From Helichrysum umbraculigerum (Eukaryota > Streptophyta > Magnoliopsida > Asterales > Asteraceae): a DNA stretch of 64,000 nt. The notes under the pieces are model-generated. The model had not been told where the DNA came from. It made no database searches and saw only the letters and a list, made by a program, of their open reading frames with translations. The stretch spans positions 66,088,001 through 66,152,000 of the forward strand of contig CATIUR010000006.1 of NCBI GenBank assembly GCA_949592205.1. The letters run 5' to 3'. Position numbers and translations under genes: made by a program. Within the stretch, counting starts at the first letter, position 1. Each line of letters opens with the position of its first letter. Positions 10,501-19,909 of the stretch are shown in pieces.

Positions 10501-11200
10501 GGGAGCGTTGTGGTCTTCCTAGTATTATATGTGGATGATATACTACTCATAGGAAACGATATCCCAACATTACAAGGTGTAAAAGATTGGTTGGGAAAAT
10601 GTTTCGCTATGAAAGACTTGGGAGATACAGCATACATTCTTGGTATAAGGATTTACAGAGATAGGTCGAAGCATCTCATAGGACTTAGCCAGGACACGTA
10701 CTTGGATAAAATTTGAAAAGATTCAAAATGGAGAATTCTAAGAGAGGGAATCTACCCTTACACCATGGTAAAAAGATTAGTAAGGATCTTTGTCTGAAAT
10801 CTAAGGAAGAATCGGACAGAATGAGTCGAATCCCATATGCTTCGGCTATAGGATCGATCATGTATGCCATGACATGTATAAGACCTGATGTCTCATTTGC
10901 TTTTAGCTTACTGAGTCGACATCAGCAGAATTCTAGTGAAGGTCATTGGACAGCTGTAAAGAACATTCTTAGGTACTTAAGAAATACTAAAGACGGGTTC
11001 TTGGTTTATGGTGGAGAAGAAAAACTCAGAGTAATGGGTTATAGTGACGCTAGTTTCCAAACAGACAGAGATGATAGTCGTTCACAGTCTGGTTGGGTAT
11101 TCTTACTGAATGGGGGAGCGGTGACATGGAAAAGTTCCAAGCAAGATACGGTGGCAGACTCCACGTACGAGTCTGAGTACATTGCGGCTTGCGAGGCTTC
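7550..11200 (+). pseudogene. Copia C gag-pol, decayed, 5' part up to the D insertion
   Basis: Starts at the ATG at 7550 with a gag N-terminus typical of copia (S-L-L-S-V-L-G-R-E-R-L-T-G-P-N-Y). An in-frame TAG at 7766 and a frameshift near 7985 break gag. Further landmarks: CCHC knuckle C-F-Y-C-N-T-K-G-H-W-K-R-S-C (about 8311-8352), protease D-T-G-C-G (about 8461), an integrase region with several stops (8860, 9060, 9230, 9325), and reverse transcriptase with an intact Y-V-D-D-I-L-L-I-G-N-D (about 10525-10560). The RNase H region is cut at 11200 by D. The last five bases GCTTC are the left target duplication of D. Not functional as it stands. Confidence 0.9.
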
Positions 11201-12746
11201 TGATAAACGCTCAAAAGTACTATATTTCAGTAGTATTTTACCCCTATTCTTGAATGTTTTTATTGCATTTTGTTTAGAATAGATATTGATTTCGTTCATA
11301 TTTGCAATTAGATGTGGAAATGGAGCGTTTATGAAGAAAGGAAGGAAAACAGTCAAATAACGAGCTAAATGATACATATTTGAAGAATAATGAGAAGCCG
11401 AAGTCGAAGAAAAGAAGAAATGAAGAAAAGTCAAAAATCGGCTGGAAAAAGCATCCATACGCCGTATGGAATCCATACGCCGTATGGATTGCAGCAGTGG
11501 AGGCCCAGGTTACGCGGACATGGGCTGGGCTTGAAATCAATCCATACGCCGTATGGATCAAAAACCACAGAAGTATAAATTCGCGAAAAAAACCCTATTT
11601 CGACAGATTTCGATGGTTTTTCGTTTTCAGTAGTTAAAACTCGTCTGTAGGGTTTATATTTCGTAAAGTAGGAGTATTTTGGAGGTACGGAAGCTAAAGA
11701 TCGAGGATAATTCGCTCTAATCTTTCGTAGTTTATCGTTAATCGATTCGGTATATTTTCGTTTCTTTATTTCATTGAAGAACCTGATTTATTGAATCTGA
11801 TATATATTGTTTTGATGATGAATTGAGTATTTAAAGTGATTGTGTAGTTGATTTAATTTAGATTATGATTATTGAACGATTATAATTGCGTATTGAATAA
11901 GTTATTTGATTGAAAACGGTTATATTGCTCGTGGACACTTGTTTATTGGTAACTAGTTATTATTGTTGCTTCACGTGATTAATAATTTTAATGAGATTGA
12001 GTTCCTTTAAGATTATTGATTATTGCTAGTACTACCTTAGGGTTTTGGACTATCACTAAATACGTTGAGTCTGATAGGTCAAGTATACAATAATAATCTA
12101 CTTTAAAATGAACAAGACAATAAGTTAATTATTGGGTATTGTTGAGTCATACCAATAGAGTTAATTATAACGAGTTGTGAATGTTTAATGCATAATTTAG
12201 GGAAAGGCACACAATTGACTGATCATCTTGTGACATTGGAACCAGTGTTTCATGTTGGACCCTAGATTATAGGAATTAGTTGGACCCGAAACGTTGGCTA
12301 GTTCATATTCGACTTAGTATTCATTGAAGAATTTGGTATTAAGTTGATCTAAAAGAATCACAATTAGATAATCAATACGTAATAAATCGGGAAATATGAA
12401 TCTAAGTGACATTAATTATACAATTACTTATTCCTTCCAATTAGGATTTATCGTTATTATTTATTTATTATTTTAATTTAAAGTTTTATTTACGTTTGTT
12501 TATTTTAATTAAATGTTTTCTAAACAAATGTTCGTACGGAACTAAAACACCCCCCATATTTACTGCTTTCTAGTTAATTGTTAATTTCTATTTTAAGTAT
12601 TCCACCTTTTCCCTGTGTTCGAACTTGACTTACCAAATCTATATTTACAATTGATCGGGTATTCTTGCCTGGTTGCTTGAAAGTATTTATTAGGTATTTC
12701 TATTTATAAATTGTAAAACAAGACGCACTTTCATAAGGCGACATCA
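11201..12746 (+). repeat. Athila-like D 5' LTR (1546 bp)
   Basis: TG...CA ends, confirmed by the 3' copy. CCATACG-C-CGTATGG palindromes at 11455-11469, 11473-11487 and 11542-11556 lie directly upstream of a TATA box (TATAAAT, 11574-11580). The 3' LTR has one additional palindrome unit. The rest is AT-rich and non-coding. Confidence 0.92.
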
Positions 12747-12752
12747 AGTTTT

Positions 12753-12770
12753 TGGCGCCGCTGCCGGGGA
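12753..12770 (+). other. D primer binding site (tRNA-Asp)
   Basis: TGGCGCCGCTGCCGGGGA, six bases after the LTR. It is the complement of the plant tRNA-Asp 3' end with one mismatch, the site used by Athila-type gypsy elements. This is the main basis for calling D Athila-like. Confidence 0.85.
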
Positions 12771-12957
12771 AAGCGGTTGTGTTTATTTAAATAGAAATTA
12801 ATAATTTTTAATTCTTTCTTTTTAAAGGTAACTTTTGTTAATCAAATTTCAGTAAAGTTGTTTTAATAAGTTTAATTAATTTTGCAACCTGTTTTCATTA
12901 ATTCATTGGTTGAAACTAATTATCCTTTAATTGGTTAAACTTTTGGGGTTTTAGTTT

Positions 12958-12989
12958 CAACCGGCGGATGGAAATCCGTCCGCCGGTTG
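12958..12989 (+). repeat. GC-rich hairpin in the D leader
   Basis: Arms CAACCGGCGGA and TCCGCCGGTTG are perfectly complementary around a 10-base loop, in AT-rich surroundings about 190 bp after the primer binding site. The right arm plus flank resembles the palindrome word of Copia C (CCGCCGGTTGGAG), not D's own LTR word. Confidence 0.75.
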
Positions 12990-13199
12990 GAGTTCCATTT
13001 ATTTAAAATTGTACATGTTATTTAATTTTTGTTTATTTTGTGTGAACTAACTTGTTTTTCGTTAGTGGGTTTTGTATTTTCAGATTTATTTTTATTTAGG
13101 TTGTCCAATGGCGAGGAGTTTTGAAAGTGATGCAAACAATTACGATTTGGTTGGTATTTATGATTCCGAGAGTCTGGAGTCAAGAGTAGAAAGTGAAAT

Positions 13200-13620
13200 T
13201 GTTGGTACATGATTGTGTCTGTCAGTTGATCTAGCTCGTAGTTTGTAATTAGAATTAGAATTCCTGATTCCTGCGACGTTGCGTGTAACGTCGCAGGTGC
13301 GACGTCAGGTATTGGGCCTGCGACGTAGCCAACGTCGCATGTGCTTGGGCCTGCGACGTCGTGTGCGACGTCGTGTGCGACGTCGCAGGTGCCAGATTTT
13401 GTATAAATTCGTATTTTCATTTTCAGTTTAGGGTTGACGAAACCCTAAACGCCATTTGTCGAAATCCCTGTAATCTGATCGATTATAATTCAATATATAA
13501 ACGTTTTGGTTCGTATTCATTGCGTATTGATTATTCGTGTGTTTAGTTTATAACTTAATCGTTAATTCCGCAAACGATGGAGTGACTCGGTTCGTATAGA
13601 TCCAAGGTTAGGGACAAACA
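13200..13620 (+). mobile_element. Solo LTR of the Copia A family (421 bp)
   Basis: Starts TGTTGGTACATG and ends GGGACAAACA, matching the LTR at 4509-4918 read on the other strand. GAAAT duplications flank it (13195-13199 and 13621-13625). No internal sequence remains, so it arose by LTR-LTR recombination. It carries the same CTGCGACGT-type palindromes (13273-13388) directly before TATAAATT (13402-13409). It interrupts D ORF1. Confidence 0.93.
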
Positions 13621-14031
13621 GAAATTCCATCATTCACTCATTTGGGCCGCAAGGTTGTGCCTATCACATCGTCATGTGAAGAATTATTGGGTGCAATTGC
13701 AAATGTGAGATGGGACATTCCTTTTACAGCTGAACTAATCAGGATTTCCCATGTTTATTTCTCCGACTATCAACAGGCACTAGTACAAAACTTACTAGAT
13801 AGTGCAGAAGTGGAAAGACAATTTGGGGATTCTCAGCAGTTTCTGGATGATCTTTTTGATTTTGAGGAATCAATAACCTTAAGGATCGAAGAGGAGAAAG
13901 TATTCTTAGCCAATCAAAAGAGGCGATATGTTGAGATTTATGAAATTTTAAGACAACATTCGTTTCCTTATTCGGCTAAACAGGCCGCATGTCTTAGTCG
14001 TATGATCAAAGCTTTATATGAGTTAACAGGT

Positions 14032-14347
14032 GGGTTAATGTACAAATTCGTTACTGTACTTTGAGAAAAAGTTCATGTAGGTTACTAAACTTTTAACATG
14101 TACAAATTCGTTACTGTACTTTCAAAAAAGTTCATATAAGTTACTAAACTTTTTACCATATTTCAATTATGTTATTGTACTTGTAAAAATTAGCATAATT
14201 GGGTCACTAAACTTTGAATAAAAACTGAGTAAAATAGGCGTGGTGACAATTTAGTGAAAGTATAGTAATGAATTTGTACATGTTAAAAGTTTAGTAACCT
14301 ACATGAACTTTTTCTCAAAGTACAGTAACGAATTTGTACATTAACCC
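14032..14347. mobile_element. MULE-like MITE (316 bp) with long terminal inverted repeats
   Basis: Both ends begin GGGTTAATGTACAAATTCG when read inward, and the inverted repeats match perfectly for about 75 bp. A 9-bp duplication TTAACAGGT flanks it (14023-14031 and 14348-14356), the size typical of Mutator-superfamily transposition. There is no coding capacity. The centre contains related sub-repeats (GTTACTAAACTTTT). It interrupts D ORF1. Confidence 0.92.
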
Positions 14348-15070
14348 TTAACAGGTTATCCAACTTCCGAAGCGGATAAGGAATTTTTAGCTGGTTTAAA
14401 GGATCTGGTTCAATTGTTAAAAGTAGATGATCATCTCAAGGATGAGACACCTCATTGTTTTGTAGTGAGTAACACTATTCACTATCACATGAATAGAATG
14501 GTTGAACAGTTAGATCGTCTTGCTAAGGAAGAGGAAGAAAGACCTCACCCGGATTTCATTTATCCTCATTTTGATATAGATTTGGCTACTTATGTGGTAC
14601 TGAACTTGGATGTTTTAGTTGATAACAATAAGGTTCTAACTATGAGGGAGCATTTCCACTATGGGATGGTGGAAATATACACTAAATTGGTTGAAATCTT
14701 CAAAGATTCAGGATTAGAACTGACTTGTGTTCAGAATGAGGTAATTGCAGGGATTGAGACTAGAATAAGAAGTTTAAGGAAAGAACCATTTCTGAGTAAG
14801 CATGCTGGGATAGTGGCAGATTGTTTGGAGTTTATGAGTGAGTTTGAGAAGAATCATCCCGATCGTGAGTACAAGCTGGTAGGTGATATGTTAGTATTGG
14901 CACCTGAGGGAGTAAATAATAAGGTGATAAAGGGAATCAGCTGGGACTTGGTCTATCTTCAGCATGTTGCCAATGGACACTTGGAAAGTTTTGCGACTTT
15001 TGGTAATGGGGTTGAAAATGTAGTCACTGAAATGATGAAGAGCTTCCTTGTCCTCTATCCATTGAACTAA

Positions 15071-15389
15071 TTTCATCGTTTCATCCCTTTTATATTTCTT
15101 ATGCTATTGGATTGTTTCTAACATTTTGGTTTGTTTTGGATTATGTTAGACTTTTGTTTGTTTTGGATTTTTGTTTTTGAATGTGTGATTTGAATATTAA
15201 GTATTATTTTTGAATATTATTTTTTTTAATGTTTGTTAATTATTGCTATTTATTTTATAGTGTGGAATTGTGAAGATTTTGAAGTCGTGATTATCATCCA
15301 GGATTGAGATTTAATTATATAAAGTTAGTGATGAATTTGGGTTAAAAATGGGTTGAAAATAGTTTTTGAAAAAATTCTGATTTTTCAAT
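15071..15389 (+). other. Non-coding stretch of D between ORF1 and the internal palindrome array
   Basis: AT-rich sequence with T-rich tracts after the ORF1 stop. No ORF, repeat or structured element seen until the palindromes start at 15390. Confidence 0.6.
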
Positions 15390-15519
15390 CCATACGCCGT
15401 ATGGAATCCATACGCCGTATGGATTGATTGGGCCGCTGGACCAGGCCGTTGACTGGGTTTAATGAGTTGACCTGGGCCTGTTTAATCCATACGCCGTATG
15501 GAATCCATACGCCGTATGG
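15390..15519 (+). promoter_or_regulatory. Internal copy of D's LTR palindrome module, possible second promoter
   Basis: Two pairs of the LTR word CCATACG-C-CGTATGG (15390-15404, 15408-15422, 15487-15501, 15505-15519) are separated by a 64-bp GC-rich spacer, copying the layout of the D LTR. Downstream, TTAGTTAAA and TAGGGTTTAT near 15715-15750 resemble the sequence after the LTR TATA region (AGTAGTTAAA, TAGGGTTTAT). It lies upstream of ORF2, so an internal promoter for ORF2 is plausible. That role is inference. Confidence 0.55.
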
Positions 15520-15690
15520 ATCAAAAATGCAGAAAACCGCCAGCAGCCTCCTTCTTCCTCATTTTTCACCCAAAACCTTTTTCTCAATACCACCTACGGC
15601 TTTCACACCCACAACCCCCAAACGGAAATTCCGGCCACGCATTCATCGCCATTTTTGCATATTCGTGTTACACGCACTTTCCTCTACAAG

Positions 15691-16399
15691 GTATAACTTC
15701 CCGTTTTCATTTTCGTTAGTTAAATCACTCTTTTGGAAGTTAGGGTTTATTGTAAATTTTTGGGTATTTCGGATATGCGTATGATTATTAGCATGTTTTG
15801 ATTGATTATTGTTTTAGTTGCTATATGCATTGCAATGTCATGCTCGTTTTTCAATTGTATTGCATATTTGGTGTTATTCGATTTATTCGTTAGTAATGAT
15901 GAAATGTGAATATGAGTTATACTCAATTGTGCTATGTTTTAATTTAGTGCTTATTAATTTTCTGACCACATGATGATTAATGCAAATATTTGTTTGGTAC
16001 ACAAGTGTTTGTGATTACGGTTATGTGATAAGTTGTTATTTTGATTAATTGTGTTACAATAATTCATTTTGAGATTGTACGGATATTTGCTAGTTGCTAA
16101 TACTTGAGTTTAGTGATTGTGCAATTTCGTATATTCATAATGGTACCAAGTTATTATAATACAGTTGATTAGGCAATTGTCAGGGATATTTAATTAAGTA
16201 TATACATATATGCATATTGAGTAGTTTTTGTTTAAAAAATTGCAATTTAGGTTCATGAAATTGGTTGTTGCGGGAGTTTTTAGGCTAAACCTTTATGGTG
16301 GATTATTCAATTTTAAGCTGAAATGCTGCCGAAATTTTTAGTAACCTTTTTGTAATTAACTGCTTATTCAGTATTATTAACAATTGTTTTGTTTAGCAG
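15691..16399 (+). other. Candidate 5'-UTR intron before D ORF2
   Basis: A donor-like CAAG/GTATAAC at 15690/15691 and a strong acceptor TTTTGTTTAGCAG ending at 16399 bracket an AT-rich stretch without ORFs. The acceptor is five bases before the ORF2 ATG. Copia B shows a similar GTAT donor and AG-ATG arrangement before its ORF3. Prediction by eye only. Confidence 0.35.
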
Positions 16400-16404
16400 T
16401 TATC

Positions 16405-17788
16405 ATGTCTAACAGGAGAGCACGAGGAGGTGAAACTTTGGGAAACCCGTTGATTAGAGCCCATAGATACCTCACTTTTCATGGGTCATATTCTGAGACT
16501 GCTAGGATGCAGTTTAGAGATCGTCTGGCTTCCAATATTGGCCAGTCTATTGAGGTGTTTGATGCTGTAAACTGGAATGTTTTGGAGCATGTGATTGCTA
16601 GAGAGGGGTTTACTAATGGTGCTGAGGCCATTAGGAATTTACTTGCTGTTCCATATGCACTAGAGGATGGAAACATTGGATTTGTTTCCTATGCTTGGTC
16701 CCGGTTATTCAGTATCAGGGAGGATATCTACAGAGAGTTGGTTGTTGAGTTTTATAGCACTTTTAGGTTTGATGCCAGGTCGACCCAATGGACTGAGAAC
16801 TCCGTTTTCTTCCAGCTAGGGGGACAGCCCAGACAGTTGACCGTGGTTCAGTTTGCTTTGGGATTGGGGCTTTATGAGCCCAATGAGTTGGATAATCCTC
16901 ACTTTCTAAACCACATTTCTGCAGGTGCTGTGAAGAAGCTCACTGATTTGGAGATTGAGCAGGAGTGGCAGTTCGACACCTTCTTATACGCGTATTCGAG
17001 ATCCTCGTCATCGACTCATTCACAGATTGTTGACTTACACCATTGTGGGTCGCAAGGAGGGGCCTGAGAAAGTTTCGAGGCCTGACTTGTTTTATTTGAG
17101 CTCGATTATCAGGAAGAGGTTAGTGAATGTATCTTGGAGGTTGGCGAAGTGGATGTCGAAGAGAGCTACTGGTACTAGAGATGGTAGTAGTTTGTGTGGA
17201 GGTCACTTTGTTACTCGATTGGCGAGATACTTTGGTTTGGCTACTCAGGATGAGATGGGTTCATGCACGATTGTTCAGCCTAGTATGGGATGGTTGACTG
17301 CACGCCGGTTAGAGGCGTTTGCCTTCATTGAGCCATGCATCACGTATGGTGGTCCTGCAGAGATGTATTACTGGGTTCTGATTACTCCGGTAGGACAGAC
17401 TTTGCAGTCGAGGCAGGGTAGAGCTAGAGGAGATACGAGTGGCAGTGATAGAGGTCGAGGTACGGCACGAGGCCGTAACAGAGGTTATGCTACAGTGTTT
17501 GATCAGTTATCTCAGCAGATGCACCAGATGCAGTTACAGCAGACTCAGAGGTTTGATCAGATAGACCTTATGCAGAGACAGCATTTCCATCAGACCAGTG
17601 CACACTTGGACTACCAGGATGGCTTGTTTGAGCAGCTGTTTGGTCAGTTTCCTTCTGGACCCACGTATCAGCCATTCCAGTACCAGATGCCACCGGAGTT
17701 CATGCCACGACCACCACCACCATCGCAGTCAGAGTATGGAGCGCCTTCTCACCAGTACCGGTATCGCCAGGATGACGACAGTGATTAG
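16405..17788 (+). pseudogene. D ORF2, Athila-type accessory protein, one frameshift
   Basis: The ATG at 16405 opens a frame containing I-Y-R-E-L-V-V-E-F-Y-S-T-F and F-F-Q-L-G-G-Q-P-R-Q-L-T, the pattern I associate with Athila-type plant retroelement ORFs (E-F-Y-S..., F-x-L-G-G...L-T...F-A...L-G-L-Y). Near 16977-16985 the homology passes to the next frame, which continues through I-H-R-L-L-T-Y-T-I-V-G-R and ends at 17788, so a single indel has broken it. The C-terminus has an R-G-R-G basic stretch, then a Gln/His/Met-rich segment and a Pro-rich tail. About 460 codons in total. Function unknown. Confidence 0.7.
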
Positions 17789-18153
17789 GATGATGTTCAT
17801 CCTATTTGGTTTATGATTCCAGACATTATTATTATTATTGTTTTATTATTATTATTATGACTGTTTTTATTTGCAGGTTTTATTAATTATGTTGGATTGG
17901 TAGTTTTAGGTTTGGTTGTTTTTAATTAGGATGTTTTAATTTGGTATTATTTAATTATGTTTGTTGATTGTTCCCTCAGAATTGTGTTGTGAGTACGTGT
18001 CATGCTGGCAGTAAGTTCAGCGCAACGAAAAATTGAATCGAGAGGATGTGGGAAATTCGTATCATCCTTGTCATTAAACTGCACACTATTCCAGGGGAGT
18101 TTTTCTGTTCTAAGTTCTTTTCTCTTTTTCCCGTTTTAAGTATGTCATTATTT
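17789..18153 (+). other. D 3' non-coding region before the first hairpin
   Basis: ATT trinucleotide runs (17828-17860) and AT-rich sequence. No ORF. It leads into a hairpin and purine tract at 18154-18191. Confidence 0.6.
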
Positions 18154-18191
18154 GTACAATGAGGGCATTGTACATCTTTAAGTGGGGGATG
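18154..18191 (+). other. Internal hairpin plus polypurine-like tract in D
   Basis: A perfect 8-bp stem GTACAATG / CATTGTAC with loop AGGG (18154-18173) is followed by AAGTGGGGGATG (18180-18191). The true polypurine tract before the 3' LTR has the same organisation (19248-19282). It may be a second plus-strand priming site or a former element end. Confidence 0.65.
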
Positions 18192-18399
18192 TGAGAGAAA
18201 AGAGTGAAATTTTCACATAATGGTTCTGTTAATAAGTAGATGATTTTGTAATTTGGTTAATAGTTATCTTATTAAGGTAAGTAACTAGGAGGTTATAAGT
18301 TGCCCATTTTTCAACAAATTTTTGCATTTAAATTTATGTTTTCTAGAGATAATTATTTTGTAACTATGTAGGTTAAAGTTAAAATTTTCTACACTTTTA

Positions 18400-19060
18400 A
18401 TTAAATATTAAAGCTATTAAAGATGTTATTTAGCTTCATTATATGATGTATTGATAGGCGATTTATATGAGAATGTTTGAGCTGTTAAGAAATGATAAGT
18501 AAGGAGTAGATATTACTTTTTAGATGAACTTTAGCTATGTATGACGTATGTCTTAATTTTCATATTAGTAATGTGTGATATGCCATATTTTTAGGAATTT
18601 AATTAACATCATTTGGGGATATAGTGGGTGTTGTTTCCTTTGTTGTACGAAAGTACAGACCTGGTCTCCGTCAGTATATCTAATGAAAAAGAGCAAAAGA
18701 GTTTAATAACTCATGATCTTAAAATGTAGTCAAATTAGGTCGCTTTGTTGTACTAAGGTACAGACCTGTCACCAATGGTTTGACTAAAAACATTATTGCT
18801 AAACCAGAATCAAGTTATGTTGCTTTGTTGTGTTGAGGCACAGACCTGTCACCTCTGTCTTGATTTGAAAAATGATTGTTTAATTAAAATTTCAAAATAT
18901 GTAATATTGGCATGTTATGAGTATGAAAGTATATAGTTTTTGGGAGTCTAAGGGAATATTTACACGAATAATAATAAGTTGAGCTCGAGTATTCAATTAT
19001 AGATTGTTTAAGTGGATAACAATATCAATAATCATTGTGAACTATTTGATGTTTAAGAAT
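18400..19060 (+). repeat. 3' module of D homologous to the pol-ORF3 spacer of Copia B
   Basis: Contains three spaced copies of a motif around TTGTTGTAC...GTACAGACCTG (about 18640, 18741, 18825). The same series, in the same order, occurs on the minus strand of Copia B at 24181-23970, with further weaker matches on both sides. The first copy (18631-18670) matches the complement of 24142-24181 with about five mismatches in 40 bases. Non-coding. D is Ty3-type and B is Ty1-type, so this similarity is not expected from descent. Confidence 0.75.
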
Positions 19061-19247
19061 AATAACTCTATGTGTAGATCAGTTTTTGTAAATCTCATAG
19101 TTTCTTAATAATTGTTTTTAGAATTAACAGATTTTTAAATTTAAACATTTGAGTTGAAGATGGGTGATGTTGTGTAATTCCTATTTTAGTTATTTAGATT
19201 AATATAGATGACTGTTTTCTTAAGAATTTGATTTTTGAATCGATAGT

Positions 19248-19280
19248 CTACTTGAGGACAAGTAGGATTCAAGTGGGGGA
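19248..19280 (+). other. D polypurine tract with upstream hairpin
   Basis: A perfect 7-bp stem CTACTTG / CAAGTAG with loop AGGA (19248-19265) lies just before AAGTGGGGGA (19271-19280), the plus-strand priming tract. The 3' LTR starts at 19285. Similar GAGGAC hairpins before AAGTGTGGGGG-type tracts are familiar from Athila-like elements. Confidence 0.8.
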
Positions 19281-19284
19281 TGTT

Positions 19285-19415
19285 TGATAAACGCTCAAAA
19301 GTACTATATTTCAGTAGTATTTTACCCCTATTCTTGAATGTTTTTATTGCATTTTGTTTAGAATAGATATTGATTTCGTTCATATTTGCAATTAGATGTG
19401 GAAATGGAGCGTTTA
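19285..19415 (+). repeat. Athila-like D 3' LTR, first part
   Basis: Identical by eye to 11201-11331 of the 5' LTR. It is cut by Copia B; the last five bases GTTTA are B's left target-site duplication. The LTR resumes at 32082. Confidence 0.93.
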
Positions 19416-19866
19416 TGAAAGTGCCCCTGATGTCGGATCTAAGTGATGATCGAAAGTAATTGATTGGCGGAAACAAACAATTACACAAACGCGTAATAAA
19501 CTTAAACCGAAAACAATGAATCAATCAAAGTAAAACTAGTTTATTAGCTTCTTGAATGTATTGGAACTGTTTACAAGTATGCTTAGTCGACAAATGGTGC
19601 TAAGGTTTCGTCGACCCTAGCCAAAAACCCGTAGGTTTGTTTAAATACTAAAACGAATTCGGCAGACATGCGTCACTTGGGAAGTGTCGCATGTCGCCGC
19701 CCTCATGCGTCACTTACCTAAGTGTCGCTATGCGTCACTAAGATAAGTGTTGCCTAATACTAAACTTAAGTGTCGCATATACAGAAAATGACTTTTCTAT
19801 TAAAACTAACTAACGACACTTACAACTCGATAGACCAACTGACAGACACAAAATCATGTATCAACA
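19416..19866 (-). repeat. Copia B 3' LTR (451 bp)
   Basis: Plus-strand ends TGAAAGTGCCCC and GTATCAACA. Palindromic pairs built on ATGCGTCACTT / AAGTGTCGCAT lie at about 19667-19760, upstream (in element sense) of TATTTAAA (complement of 19640-19647). Confidence 0.93.
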
Positions 19867-19880
19867 AACTCCCCCGTGTC
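19867..19880 (-). other. Copia B polypurine tract
   Basis: The complement reads CACGGGGGAGTT, immediately before the 3' LTR. Confidence 0.85.
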
Positions 19881-19909
19881 TTCAGCTTGGTCTTCAAAAC
19901 ATCTTCAGT

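Larger units (their letters stand above)
13108..15070 (+). pseudogene. D ORF1, unrecognised about 400-residue protein split by two insertions
   Basis: The ATG at 13108 opens a frame that stops only because an LTR (13200-13620) and a MITE (14032-14347) have inserted. Removing each insertion with one target-site copy leaves the frame continuous to the TAA at 15070, about 403 codons in all. The product is acidic and Leu/Glu-rich with predicted helices (D-D-L-F-D-F-E-E-S near 13850; R-L-A-K-E-E-E-E-R near 14520). It has no zinc knuckle, no protease D-S/T-G and no polymerase motif. It occupies the gag position after the primer site, so it may be an RNA-binding or structural protein, but I do not recognise a family. 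Apart from the insertions I see no stop or frameshift. Confidence 0.75.

Noticed and set aside
12753..12770. A tRNA gene
   Set aside because: It is only the 18-base complement of a tRNA 3' end in primer-site position; no cloverleaf around it.
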